From Opitutus sp. GAS368 (lineage in GTDB: Bacteria > Verrucomicrobiota > Verrucomicrobiia > Opitutales > Opitutaceae), in NCBI GenBank assembly GCA_945903545.1, contig CAMDOO010000020.1, positions 1-43,493 of the forward strand: a stretch of DNA of 43,493 nt, in the 5' to 3' direction. The notes under the pieces were generated by a model. It was not told the origin of the DNA, ran no database searches, and saw only the letters and a program-made list of their open reading frames with translations. Position 1 is the stretch's first letter; the number at the start of each line of letters is the position of its first letter. Made by a program: the position numbers and the translations under genes. Positions 33,548 to 41,866 of the stretch are shown here, piece after piece.

Positions 33548-36205
33548 CTAGTCGATGGTGTACGGCTCCGGCTCCTGTTCCTGCTCCGAGGGCGACGTGA
33601 GCTGCACGAGGCTGTGCAGCGAGGTGAAGTGCTGGCTCAGGTCGAAGTCGCCGCCGAGGTTGCCGATCAGCTTGTCGAAGAGGTCTTTCTTCGCGGCCTT
33701 CAGCGCCTGGATCCGCTCCTCGATCGTGCCGGCCGTCACCATGCGGTAGACAAAGACGGTGTTGGTCTGGCCGATGCGGTGCACGCGGTCCACCGCCTGT
33801 GCCTCGACTGCCGGGTTCCACCAGGGGTCGAGCAGGAAGACGTAGTCGGCGGCGTGCAGCGTGATGCCCGTGCCGGCGGCCTTGAGCGAGACCAGCATCA
33901 CCGCCGCGCCGGGCGCGGTCTGGAACGCCTCCACCGGCTTCTGCCGGTCGAGCGTCATGCCGGTCAGCTCGTGCCGCGCGAGGTCGGGGAACTTCTGCGC
34001 CAGCGCCTCACGCACGCGGTCGAGCAGCATCACGAACTGCGAAAAGATCACCACCTTGTGCCCGCTGCCGACGATCTCGGCCAGTTTCTCCAGCAGGAGG
34101 GTGATCTTGCCGGAATCGGAGAGCGGCGACTTCAGCCACGGCAGCATGTCGGGATCGCAGCAGGTCTGCCGGAGGCGCGTGAGCAACGCGAGGAAGCCGA
34201 AGGATTTCTCGCGCATCGCCGTGCCGACGTCGTCGCCCAACCGCGCCAGGCCCTCGCTGCAGATGCGGGCGTACTCGGCGCGCTGCACGTCGGTCAGCGG
34301 GCAGATCAGGTCCATCTCCACCTTCTGCGGGAGTTCCTTCGCCACCTCGTTCTTGGTGCGGCGCAGGACGAACGGCGCGAGCTGCGCCCGCAGCCGGTGC
34401 AGCGTGCCGTCGCGGTCCGCCGTGAGCGCGGCCTCGAAACCGGCGCGCGAGCCGAGCAGGCCGGGGAGCAGGAAGCGGAAGATGCTCCAGAGATCGAGCT
34501 GGCGGTTCTCCAGCGGCGTGCCGGTCAGGACCAGCCGGTGCCGCGCGCGGACGGCGAAGCAGGTCTGCGTGACCTTCGCGTCGGGGTTTTTGATGAACTG
34601 GCCCTCGTCGAGCACCGCGTAGCCGAACTCGTGCGCGGGCAGCAGCTCGCGGTGCTTGCGGAGCTGGGTGTAGCTCGCGAGCCAGATGACCTGGCCCGTG
34701 CGGGCGGAGAAGTCGTTGCCCGACTTCAGCACGTCGACCGCGAGCTCCGGGAAATACTTCTGGATCTCCTGCCGCCACACCGGCACCACGCTGGCCGGGC
34801 AGACCACGAGCGACGGGCGGTCCGCCACCGGGCGCGACGCAAGGAGCGAGAGGACCTGCAGTGTCTTGCCCAGGCCCATCTCGTCGGCCAGCAGGCCGTG
34901 GCAGCCGACCTCGACGAGGTGGTGCATCCATTCGACGCCGCGGCGCTGGTAGGGCCGGAGCAACTCGGGCAGCGTCGGCGAGATCTCGGGGGGCGTCAGC
35001 ACCAGCCGGCGCCAGGCCTCGACCTCCGGCGAAAGCGTGAGCTTCAGCTTCGCATCGCTGAAGAGCGAGAAGACGAGGTACGGCGAGAGCGCGCCCTCCC
35101 CGTGGGTCTCGGCGACGTTCTTCTGCCACGAGTTAAAGACCTCCCAGCGCGCGGCCTCGAGCGTGACGATGCCGATGTTGGGCAGGATGACGGGCCCGCC
35201 GTGCTTGCGCAGGAGCGCGTTCACCTCGGTGTCCGTGAGCATCCGCTCGCCCGCGCGGAAGATCCAGCGGAGGTTCAGGCCGTCTTCCGAAGGCGTCGCG
35301 CCCGGTCCGCCGGCGCCCGGCGCCGCCTTTTCCGCCACCGCCTCGATCTCGATCGTGCGCGTGCCCTTCTGCAGCAACGTCGCGCGGTCATCGAGCTCAA
35401 CGGCAAAATGCCGGCGCCAGGCCGGCAGCACGGTCTTCAGGAAATTCGGGATCTCCACCAGCGACTCCATCAGGTACTGGCCGTTCTCCTGATGATAGTG
35501 GAAGTGCGCCCGGCGGGCATAGGCCGCGAGGTTGATCAGCTTGGCGCGCTCGGAGGAGCTGACATGCGCGTGGCCGTTGGCGTGCGCCGCGCTGCCGAGC
35601 GCCGGCTGGCGCGAGCGGCCGTTCGCATCGAGCCAGTACGCCTGAAAAAGCAGGCCGGCCGTGCGGACCTTGAAAACGAGCAACAGGGGCCGGACCTCGC
35701 CGGAAGGAACCGGAGGTTTCGCCGCGCCATGTCCCGCGCCGGATCCATTACTCCCATTGGTCCCATTACTCCCATTCGTCCCCTGGGAGCCATTGGTTCC
35801 CGCCTTGGCCGAAGATGACTTCGGCCCGTGACCATTGCCGTTCGTCGCCGGATCGCCCGGCAGCACCGGGATCTCGTCGGCCACCAATTCCTCGATCTCG
35901 TGGATGCCCGCGACGGCCAATGCCCGCGCCATATCGGGATCCGTGGACGAGGAGCGGACGGCCAGGCTGCCTTCGGCGGCGTCCCATTCCAGCACGGCGT
36001 ACTCGTCACGTTTATCCACCCGGCGATGCACAATCGCATCATGATCGGTGAGTTCCAATTCCCGGACCTCACCGTCCCGGTAAATCCGGCGGCCTTCCTC
36101 GAGTTGAGCCACTTGAAAATGACTCTCCCATTCGGAATCGAGCTTCTCGAACCAAAACTCCAGCGACTGAGGGGTATATACTCGCTTCGGCCCGTGCGAT
36201 TGCAT
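33548..36205 (-). CDS. SNF2-family DEAD/DEAH-box helicase
   Basis: This 885-residue Swi2/Snf2-type ATPase has an N-terminal region of about 400 residues that includes a segment resembling the SWIM-associated part of bacterial SNF2 proteins but without a visible Cys/His zinc cluster. A Gly-Asn-Ser-Thr repeat linker follows at residues 136-160. The helicase core has motif I 'DEMGLGKT' (441-448), motif II 'DEGQ' (533-536), 'TGTPLENRQLDLW' (from 561), and the C-terminal lobe with 'LLDPWWNPAVEAQAVDRVHR' and 'RIGQT'. It probably remodels protein-DNA complexes or RNA polymerase, as bacterial relatives do. The start at 36205 was chosen; an ATG at 36247 is also in frame. It is a single-gene unit. Confidence 0.93.
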   Translation of the reverse strand: MQSHGPKRVYTPQSLEFWFEKLDSEWESHFQVAQLEEGRRIYRDGEVRELELTDHDAIVHRRVDKRDEYAVLEWDAAEGSLAVRSSSTDPDMARALAVAGIHEIEELVADEIPVLPGDPATNGNGHGPKSSSAKAGTNGSQGTNGSNGTNGSNGSGAGHGAAKPPVPSGEVRPLLLVFKVRTAGLLFQAYWLDANGRSRQPALGSAAHANGHAHVSSSERAKLINLAAYARRAHFHYHQENGQYLMESLVEIPNFLKTVLPAWRRHFAVELDDRATLLQKGTRTIEIEAVAEKAAPGAGGPGATPSEDGLNLRWIFRAGERMLTDTEVNALLRKHGGPVILPNIGIVTLEAARWEVFNSWQKNVAETHGEGALSPYLVFSLFSDAKLKLTLSPEVEAWRRLVLTPPEISPTLPELLRPYQRRGVEWMHHLVEVGCHGLLADEMGLGKTLQVLSLLASRPVADRPSLVVCPASVVPVWRQEIQKYFPELAVDVLKSGNDFSARTGQVIWLASYTQLRKHRELLPAHEFGYAVLDEGQFIKNPDAKVTQTCFAVRARHRLVLTGTPLENRQLDLWSIFRFLLPGLLGSRAGFEAALTADRDGTLHRLRAQLAPFVLRRTKNEVAKELPQKVEMDLICPLTDVQRAEYARICSEGLARLGDDVGTAMREKSFGFLALLTRLRQTCCDPDMLPWLKSPLSDSGKITLLLEKLAEIVGSGHKVVIFSQFVMLLDRVREALAQKFPDLARHELTGMTLDRQKPVEAFQTAPGAAVMLVSLKAAGTGITLHAADYVFLLDPWWNPAVEAQAVDRVHRIGQTNTVFVYRMVTAGTIEERIQALKAAKKDLFDKLIGNLGGDFDLSQHFTSLHSLVQLTSPSEQEQEPEPYTID

Positions 36206-36270
36206 TCGCGGAAAAGCAAAACCTAGAAACCGGCCCGCCCGGTGCAATCCCGAATTACAAGTCTGTTACA

Positions 36271-36299
36271 GCCTGCCGTGCCACACCCGGCAGACTACA
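36271..36299 (-). repeat. Possible REP-like half unit
   Basis: The minus strand reads TGTAGTCTGCCGGGTGTGGC then ACGGCAGGC, a TGTAG-anchored hairpin with a TGCCG/CGGCA stem. It lies upstream of the helicase gene and is weaker than the other units. Confidence 0.35.
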
Positions 36300-36399
36300 C
36301 AACCACCTTCCGGCCGAAAGGGCGCCGCCATTTCGGATCCTAGCCGCACGAGGGCGAAGCCCGACCTCTGCTAGCCCCGGCCAAGTCGGCCCGACCGGG

Positions 36400-36433
36400 C
36401 GAACATTTCGCACGTCTGAGTGCGAAATGTTCG
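36400..36433 (-). terminator. Strong hairpin directly after waaA
   Basis: A perfect 14-bp stem (CGAACATTTCGCAC / GTGCGAAATGTTCG) with a six-base loop begins two bases past the waaA stop on the minus strand. There is no T-run, so it may act as a barrier or mRNA stabiliser rather than a classic terminator. Confidence 0.55.
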
Positions 36434-36435
36434 GG

Positions 36436-37704
36436 CTAGAGCTGTTCGCGGATCACCGCGAGTGTGCGCTGGATCGCTCCTTGGTTGGCCTGCTGCCAGG
36501 CGCGTGCCGCGGCGGACTGCTGCTCACGGCGGCTGGGATCGGTCAGCAAGCTCGACACCGCCGCCGTCAGCGTCGCCGGATCGGCCACGACCGACGCCGC
36601 CCCGTTACCGACCAGCTCCCGCGCGATCACGCGAAAGTTGGTCATGCCCGGACCGAAGAGCAGCGCCTTGCCCAGCGCCGCCGCCTCGACCGGGGTCTGC
36701 CCCTCCGTGTGCGGAGGGAGACTCTTGCCCACAAAGACGAGGTCAGCGAGCTGCGCCAGCTTGCGCAATTCGCCCGTGGTGTCGGCGACCGACACCTCGA
36801 CCAGGCCCGCGGCCGCGCCGCGCGAGCGGAAATGATGCGTGAGCCCCTCCCCGCGGAGCAGCGCCTCGATCTCCGTCCTGCGTTCCGCGTGCCGCGGCAC
36901 GAGCAGCAGCCCCACCGCCTGCCCGCCCGCCCGTGCCGCGCGCCAGGCCGCGACGAGCGCGGCCTCCTCGCCGGGCCAGGTCGAGCTGCCCAGCAGCACC
37001 GGGCCGTCCGGCAGGCCGAGCTCCCGCCGCAGCTGCGCGCGTTGCGCCGCGTCCAGCGGCGGGATCGCGACATCCAGCTTGATGTTGCCGGTGACCGTGA
37101 TCTCCGCCGGCGCAAAACCCAGCGCCCGGAAGCGCTCCGCATCCTGCTCCGACGCGGCCAGCACCCGGGTCAGCCCGGTGAGCAGCGGGCGCACCACGGA
37201 ACGCACCGCCATCATGCGGCGGTAACCGCGGTCGGAGACGCGCGCATTCACGGCCAGCACCGGCACGCCGCGCATGTGCGCCTGGTGCAGGAACTCCGGC
37301 CAGCGCTCGCCCTCGGTCAGGATCGCCAGGTCCGGTTCGACGCGCCGCCACGCGCGCCGCGCAAAGAACCACCAGTCCAAAGGAAAATAGCCGATGGCCG
37401 CCACGAGGTCGGCATACTTGTCGCACGCCACGCGGTAGCCCGTGCTGGTCGTCGTGGTGAGGTAAACCTCGACCCCGTCCGCCCGCAGCCCCTGCAGCAG
37501 CGGGCCGATCGCGAGCATCTCACCGACGCTCACCGCCTGCACCCAAACCCGCTTCACGCCCGTCCGCCGCGGACCAATGCCCACCGCACCAAACCGGTCG
37601 CCAAAACGGCCCCGGTAGCCGCCCCGCCGCCACATCCGCCGCAGGTAGACCGGCGCCAGCACGAGGCAAACCGGGGCGAACAGGAGTCGGTAAAGCCAGA
37701 GCAT
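36436..37704 (-). CDS. waaA: 3-deoxy-D-manno-octulosonic acid (Kdo) transferase
   Basis: This 422-residue inner-membrane-anchored GT-B enzyme transfers Kdo from CMP-Kdo to the lipid A precursor in lipopolysaccharide synthesis. It has an N-terminal membrane anchor (residues 1-22, 'MLWLYRLLFAPVCLV') followed by the conserved 'GGYRGRFGDRFG'. Then come 'VWVQAVSVGEMLAI' (substrate loop), 'LAILTEGERWPEFL' (the ETE-x-WPN region, here modified), 'VTGNIKLDV', 'LLGSSTWPGEE' and 'EAAALGKALLFGPGMTNF'. In 'FGDRFG' an Asp stands where E. coli WaaA has Glu. The start at 37704 places the anchor at the N-terminus; the frame extends to 37791. Perfect 14-bp hairpins lie on both sides of the gene. Confidence 0.93.
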   Translation of the reverse strand: MLWLYRLLFAPVCLVLAPVYLRRMWRRGGYRGRFGDRFGAVGIGPRRTGVKRVWVQAVSVGEMLAIGPLLQGLRADGVEVYLTTTTSTGYRVACDKYADLVAAIGYFPLDWWFFARRAWRRVEPDLAILTEGERWPEFLHQAHMRGVPVLAVNARVSDRGYRRMMAVRSVVRPLLTGLTRVLAASEQDAERFRALGFAPAEITVTGNIKLDVAIPPLDAAQRAQLRRELGLPDGPVLLGSSTWPGEEAALVAAWRAARAGGQAVGLLLVPRHAERRTEIEALLRGEGLTHHFRSRGAAAGLVEVSVADTTGELRKLAQLADLVFVGKSLPPHTEGQTPVEAAALGKALLFGPGMTNFRVIARELVGNGAASVVADPATLTAAVSSLLTDPSRREQQSAAARAWQQANQGAIQRTLAVIREQL

Positions 37705-37779
37705 GGATTGCCATGATTGGCCGGGAAAGCCCCGCACCGCGCAACGGGAAACTTCTGCCGTCCACCCCTCTTCGGGGCC

Positions 37780-37810
37780 GGGGAGTGTCATCTATGAGAT
37801 GACACTCCCC
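37780..37810. repeat. Perfect 14-bp hairpin in the waaA/peptidase gap, with a partial second copy
   Basis: GGGGAGTGTCATCT-atg-AGATGACACTCCCC is a perfect stem with a three-base loop. Part of the same sequence recurs at 37850-37875 (TGTCATTTAATAGATGACAC then TCCCC). It lies between the divergent waaA and M16 peptidase genes, so it could be an operator, an RNA element or a small mobile palindrome. Confidence 0.65.
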
Positions 37811-37966
37811 GCATGCTGCCGCTCGCATCCCACGCGCCGAACCCGGCCACTGTCATTTAATAGATGACACTCCCCCTAGGGCGGACATCGCTCCGGCCAA
37901 CCCCCGGCCCGGCCAAAATCTCATGGCCGCGCGAAATATTCCGGCCATCCTCCGCTTCCCACCCCC

Positions 37967-40819
37967 ATGCACCGCCGCCTCCTCGCCGCCTTCGCCCTGT
38001 GCCTCGCCGTCGCCTCTCCCGCGTTTTCCGCTGCACCGCCCTTCCCGCACGAGGCCAGCGACCTCAAGCCCGATCCCGCCGTGCGCTTCGGCACGCTGCC
38101 CAACGGCGTGCGCACCGTCATCCGCGCCAACCAGGAGCCGCGCGAGCGCGCCTCGCTCCGGCTGCTCGTCGACGTCGGCGCCCTGCAGGAGACCGAGGGC
38201 CAGCGCGGCGTCGCCCACTTCCTTGAGCACCTCGCCTTCAACGGCAGCACGCACTACGCGCCGGGCACGCTCGTCGAGTTCTTCCAGCGCATGGGCATGA
38301 ACTTCGGCGGCGACACCAACGCCAGCACCGGCTTCGATCGCACGCTCTATCTCCTCGAACTGCCCAACACCCGCCCCGCCACCCTCGCCGAGGGACTGCA
38401 GGTGCTGTCCGACTACGCCGGCGGGCTGTTCCTGCAAGGCAAGGAGATCGACAGCGAGCGCGGCGTCATTCTCAGCGAGATGCGCACCCGCGACTCCGTC
38501 GACTACCGCATCGGCGTCGCCGGCTACGAGTTCGAGCTCGCCGGCACCCAGTTTCCCCGCCGCCTGCCGATCGGGGTCAAGGAGGTCATTGAGCAAGCCG
38601 ACCGCACCGCCTTCACCGACTTCTACAACACCTGGTACCGGCCCGAGTTGATCACCGTGCTTGTGGTCGGCGACATCGACCCGGCCGCCGTCGAGGCCCA
38701 GGTCCGCACCGCTTTCAGCGGCCTCACCGCCCGCGCCCCCGCCAGACCCAAACCCGACCTCGGCCGCATCAACCCCGCCCCCGGCGTGCGCGTGAAATTC
38801 CACCCCGAGGCCGAGGCCCCGGCCACCTTGGTCGGCATTTCGCTGATGGAGTCGTACACCGGCGAAGCCGACACCGCCGCGCGCCGGATCCGCGACCTGC
38901 CGCGCAGCCTCGCCATCTCCATGCTCAACCACCGCCTGGAGATGCTGGCAAAGCTGGAGAACGCCCCTTTCACCACGGCCACCAACTACGTCGGCGAGAA
39001 CTACGATTTCTTCCGCTCCGTCGGCATCGAGCTCAGCTGCGAGCCGGCCCGCTGGCGCGACGCCCTCGCGCTGGGCGAGAAGGAGGTCCGCCGCGTCCTC
39101 GAGCACGGCTTTCAGGCCGGCGAGCTCCAGGAGGTCGTGGCCAACTACCGCAACCGGCTTGAGCAGGCCGTCAAGACCGCCGCCACCCGCCGCTCCAGCT
39201 CCCTCGTCGGCGCCCTCGCCTCATCGCTCACCAACAAGGATGTCTTTACCTCACCGGAAGACGACCTCGCCCTGCTCGGGCCCGTGCTCGCCCGCCTCAC
39301 ACCGGAGCAATGCACCGCCGCCTTCCGCACCGCGTGGAGCGCCAACCACCGCAATCTCATGGTCGCCGGCCGCGCCCCGCTGCCCAACAACCCCGCGCCC
39401 GACACCGCCACGGCCGAGGCCGAGATGCTCTCGGTCTATAACAACTCCCGCTCGGTCGAGGTCGCCGCACCGATCGCCCGTACCGAACAGGCGTGGGGCT
39501 ACACCGACTTCGGTCCCGCCGGCACCGTCGCCAAGCGCGAGCCGGTCGCCGACCTCGGCATCACCCTCGTCACCTTCGCCAACGGCGTCCGCCTCAACCT
39601 CAAGCCGACCGACTTCGAGGCCGGCCGCATCCAGGTCAGCGTTCGCACCGGTTCCGGCCTGCTTACCGAGCCGAAGGACCAGCCTGGCCTCGCCTATTTC
39701 GCGGGCAGCATCTTCTCCGCCGGCGGCCTCGGCAAACACAGCGCCGACGACCTCGACCGCATCCTCGCCGGCCGCAATGTCGGCCTCGGCTTCCGGGTCG
39801 CGTCCGACGCCCTGACCCTCTCCGCCACCACCAATCGCGACGACCTAGCGCTGCAATTCCAGTATATGGGAGCGTACCTTACCGATCCCGGCTATCGTCC
39901 CGAAGCCGTGCGCCAGGCGGTCAAGACGCAGGAGGAAACCTACGCCAGCCTCGAGCATACGCCCAGCGGCCCGATCCAGCTCGAGGTCACGCGCCGCCTC
40001 GCGAGCGGCGACCCGCGCTTCGGCATGCCCGCCAAGGCCGAGCTGCAGAAGCGCACCGTCGCCGAGGTGAAGACGTGGCTCACGCCGCAGCTCACCGGCG
40101 GCCCGATGGAGATCGCCCTCGTCGGCGACATCGACGTGGAGGCCGCCATCGCCGCCGTCGCCAGGACCCTTGGCGCCCTGCCCGCGCGCCCCGCCCGGCC
40201 GGACTTCGCCGCCGAGCGCCGCGTCTCGTTCCCAGCCCAGGGCGCGCGCTGGAGCTTCACCGTGCCGACGGAGATCCCGAAGGGCGTGGTCGCCCTCTAC
40301 TGGCCCACGACCGACGCCAACGACGTCAGCCGCACCCGCCGCCTGACCATCCTCGGCACGATCTTCACTGACCGCCTTCGCGTGAAGGTGCGCGAGGAGA
40401 TCGGCGGCGCCTACAGTCCCGCCGCCGGCAGCTCGTCGAGCGACACCTTCACCGGTTACGGCTACCTGCTCGCCAACGTGATCGTGGACCCGCCGGCCGC
40501 CACCGCCATCGCCGACGCCGTGCGCGCCATCGCCGAGGATCTGCGGACCAAAGGTGTGACCGAGGACGAACTCAACCGCGCCAAGCAGCCCGTGCTCACC
40601 AACGTGCGCGAGAGCGCCCGGACCAACTCATACTGGATCGGCAGCGTCCTGCACAAGGCGCAGGAAAAACCCGAGGTCCTGGCCTGGAGCCGCTCCCGCA
40701 CCGCCGACTTCGAGTCGATCACCAAGGCCGACATCGACGCCCTCGCCCGCCAGTACCTCCTGCCCGAGCGGACCTTCCAAGTGATCGTGCTGCCCGACGC
40801 CAAGCCGGCCGCGAAGTAG
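37967..40819 (+). CDS. Secreted M16-family zinc metallopeptidase (pitrilysin/insulinase type)
   Basis: This 950-residue protein has a signal peptide (residues 1-22, 'VASPAFSAAPPF') and an N-terminal M16 domain with the inverted zinc motif 'HFLEH' (His84, Glu87, His88). The third ligand is Glu164, exactly 76 residues after His88. Inactive M16-like domains follow: 'FYNTWYRPELITVLVVGDID' (about 214-233), a second half starting at about 520 ('NGVRLNLKPTDFEAGRIQVS'), and 'REEIGGAYSP' near residue 810. Full length fits two-repeat M16B/C peptidases that degrade peptides in a clamshell chamber. It is periplasmic. The start follows CCCCC. A GC hairpin (40827-40847) sits eight bases after the stop. Confidence 0.95.
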   Translation: MHRRLLAAFALCLAVASPAFSAAPPFPHEASDLKPDPAVRFGTLPNGVRTVIRANQEPRERASLRLLVDVGALQETEGQRGVAHFLEHLAFNGSTHYAPGTLVEFFQRMGMNFGGDTNASTGFDRTLYLLELPNTRPATLAEGLQVLSDYAGGLFLQGKEIDSERGVILSEMRTRDSVDYRIGVAGYEFELAGTQFPRRLPIGVKEVIEQADRTAFTDFYNTWYRPELITVLVVGDIDPAAVEAQVRTAFSGLTARAPARPKPDLGRINPAPGVRVKFHPEAEAPATLVGISLMESYTGEADTAARRIRDLPRSLAISMLNHRLEMLAKLENAPFTTATNYVGENYDFFRSVGIELSCEPARWRDALALGEKEVRRVLEHGFQAGELQEVVANYRNRLEQAVKTAATRRSSSLVGALASSLTNKDVFTSPEDDLALLGPVLARLTPEQCTAAFRTAWSANHRNLMVAGRAPLPNNPAPDTATAEAEMLSVYNNSRSVEVAAPIARTEQAWGYTDFGPAGTVAKREPVADLGITLVTFANGVRLNLKPTDFEAGRIQVSVRTGSGLLTEPKDQPGLAYFAGSIFSAGGLGKHSADDLDRILAGRNVGLGFRVASDALTLSATTNRDDLALQFQYMGAYLTDPGYRPEAVRQAVKTQEETYASLEHTPSGPIQLEVTRRLASGDPRFGMPAKAELQKRTVAEVKTWLTPQLTGGPMEIALVGDIDVEAAIAAVARTLGALPARPARPDFAAERRVSFPAQGARWSFTVPTEIPKGVVALYWPTTDANDVSRTRRLTILGTIFTDRLRVKVREEIGGAYSPAAGSSSSDTFTGYGYLLANVIVDPPAATAIADAVRAIAEDLRTKGVTEDELNRAKQPVLTNVRESARTNSYWIGSVLHKAQEKPEVLAWSRSRTADFESITKADIDALARQYLLPERTFQVIVLPDAKPAAK

Positions 40820-40826
40820 CCACCAA

Positions 40827-40847
40827 GGCGGTCACTCCGTGGCCGCC
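40827..40847 (+). terminator. Hairpin after the M16 peptidase gene
   Basis: GGCGGTCAC-tcc-GTGGCCGCC is a 9-bp stem with one G-T pair just past the stop at 40819. No T-run follows. It is a possible terminator or 3' stabiliser. Confidence 0.4.
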
Positions 40848-40864
40848 GCTGCGTTGGCTTGCGG

Positions 40865-40889
40865 GTAGGGCTGGCCCGCCGGGCCGGCC
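40865..40889 (+). repeat. REP-like half unit
   Basis: GTAGGGCTGGCCCGCCGGGC then CGGCC forms a GC-rich hairpin anchored by GTAGGG. It stands immediately before the full element at 40910. Confidence 0.4.
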
Positions 40890-40909
40890 GCGATTTTGTC
40901 GAGATCGGA

Positions 40910-40968
40910 TGTAGGCCGGGTGCCCTCACCCGGCACGATTGATTCGGGGGGTGGGCACCCCGACTACA
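40910..40968. repeat. Complete REP/BIME-like paired element
   Basis: This 59-bp element begins TGTAG and ends CTACA. The left hairpin is CCGGGTG-ccct-CACCCGG and the right hairpin is CGGGG-tgggca-CCCCG, with about 14 bases between. It is the cleanest example of the paired layout, together with the one at 43423. Confidence 0.7.
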
Positions 40969-40986
40969 AATCGCTTCGCCCCATCC

Positions 40987-41601
40987 TCAATCCGCCTTGC
41001 TAGCGACCCCCGCCATCGAGCGGTCGTGCACCTTGGCCAGCGCGAGCAGCGCCACCACCGCCCCGATCAGCGCCAGGAACATGTCGCTCTGGGTGTCCCA
41101 GACGTACCCCTGCGTTCCGAGGAAATCTTCGGCCGCGCCCCCGCCGGCGGCGGCGGCGAACCACTCGATGAGCTCGTAGAACGCCGAGAACGCCAGGCAG
41201 ACGCAGACGACGAGGAAACCGAGCCAGCGGCTGCCCCGGAGCGGCGAGGTGCGGACCAGCAGCTCGCGCGTGAGGATCGCCGGCACGAAGCCCTGCGCGA
41301 AGTGGCCGAGCTTGTCGTAGTTGTTCCGCGGCCAGCCGAACCAGTCCCGCGCCCACTCGCCAAGCGGCACCCGGGCGTAGGTGTAGTGTCCGCCGACCAC
41401 CAGGATCACGCAGTGCAGCCAGTGCAGCACGAGCAGCAGCGTCGAAAGCGGAAAGCGCTTCCGGAAAAACCAGATCAGCGGTACGCCGAGCACGACCGGA
41501 CCCGACTCAAGCCACCACGTCAGCCGGTCGTGCGGGTCGATCCAGGACAGCCCCACGATCGGCAGGAGCAGCGCAACAAACCAGATGAGCCGGCGGTCCA
41601 T
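40987..41601 (-). CDS. Inner-membrane protein, DUF2238/YjdF-like
   Basis: This 204-residue protein has about five to six membrane helices. The sequence resembles the DUF2238 family that includes E. coli YjdF: 'YTYARVPLGEWARDWFGWPR' followed by 'NNYDKLGHFAQGF', then 'AFSAFYELIEWFAA' and 'YVWDTQSDMFLALIGA'. The conserved His, Asp and Glu in these loops suggest a metal or proton site, but no function is established. The start at 41601 gives a first helix directly after the Met. It is a single-gene unit flanked on both sides by repeat-rich gaps. Confidence 0.88.
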   Translation of the reverse strand: MDRRLIWFVALLLPIVGLSWIDPHDRLTWWLESGPVVLGVPLIWFFRKRFPLSTLLLVLHWLHCVILVVGGHYTYARVPLGEWARDWFGWPRNNYDKLGHFAQGFVPAILTRELLVRTSPLRGSRWLGFLVVCVCLAFSAFYELIEWFAAAAGGGAAEDFLGTQGYVWDTQSDMFLALIGAVVALLALAKVHDRSMAGVASKAD

Positions 41602-41669
41602 GGTGATGATCAGTCCAGAGTCGATAGCGGTGAGTCAAGTGCCGGGCTTTCAGAGATCCGAACCTTTGG

Positions 41670-41785
41670 CACGCAGAGACGCAGAGAACGCGGAGGCCAG
41701 AAGGGTTTTGGTTTAGGAATCCGAATATTCAGTTCAGATCTCTGCGTCCTTTGCCTTGGCGCATATCGCGCCTTCTCTGCGTGAC
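41670..41785. repeat. Dispersed 'CGCAGAGACGCAGAGA'-type repeat with inverted copies
   Basis: ACGCAGAGACGCAGAGA (41671-41687) is matched in inverse orientation by ATCTCTGCGT (41738-41747) and TTCTCTGCGTGAC (about 41773-41785). Such words recur between genes in many high-GC environmental genomes. No gene was seen in 41602-41866. Confidence 0.5.
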
Positions 41786-41836
41786 ACCCATCCGGAATTA
41801 TCGCGGCCAGCTCGACCCAGCCCTACCCGCGACCCA

Positions 41837-41861
41837 GGGCACGTGTGACACGTGCCCCTAC
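41837..41861 (-). repeat. GTAGGGGCACGTGTCACACG hairpin after fabF
   Basis: GGGCACGTGT-g-ACACGTGCCC is a perfect palindrome anchored by CCTAC (GTAGG on the minus strand), six bases past the fabF stop. It fits the GTAG-anchored repeat set and may also act as a terminator. Confidence 0.5.
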
Positions 41862-41866
41862 CTCAC

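Noticed and set aside
35726-35800. CRISPR-like array
   Set aside because: The repeats are short, coding and in frame within the helicase gene, with no spacers. No other array-like structure was seen.
33614-35818. A 734-codon open frame antisense to the SNF2 helicase
   Set aside because: The sense strand carries all helicase motifs. The antisense product has no domain and no start context.
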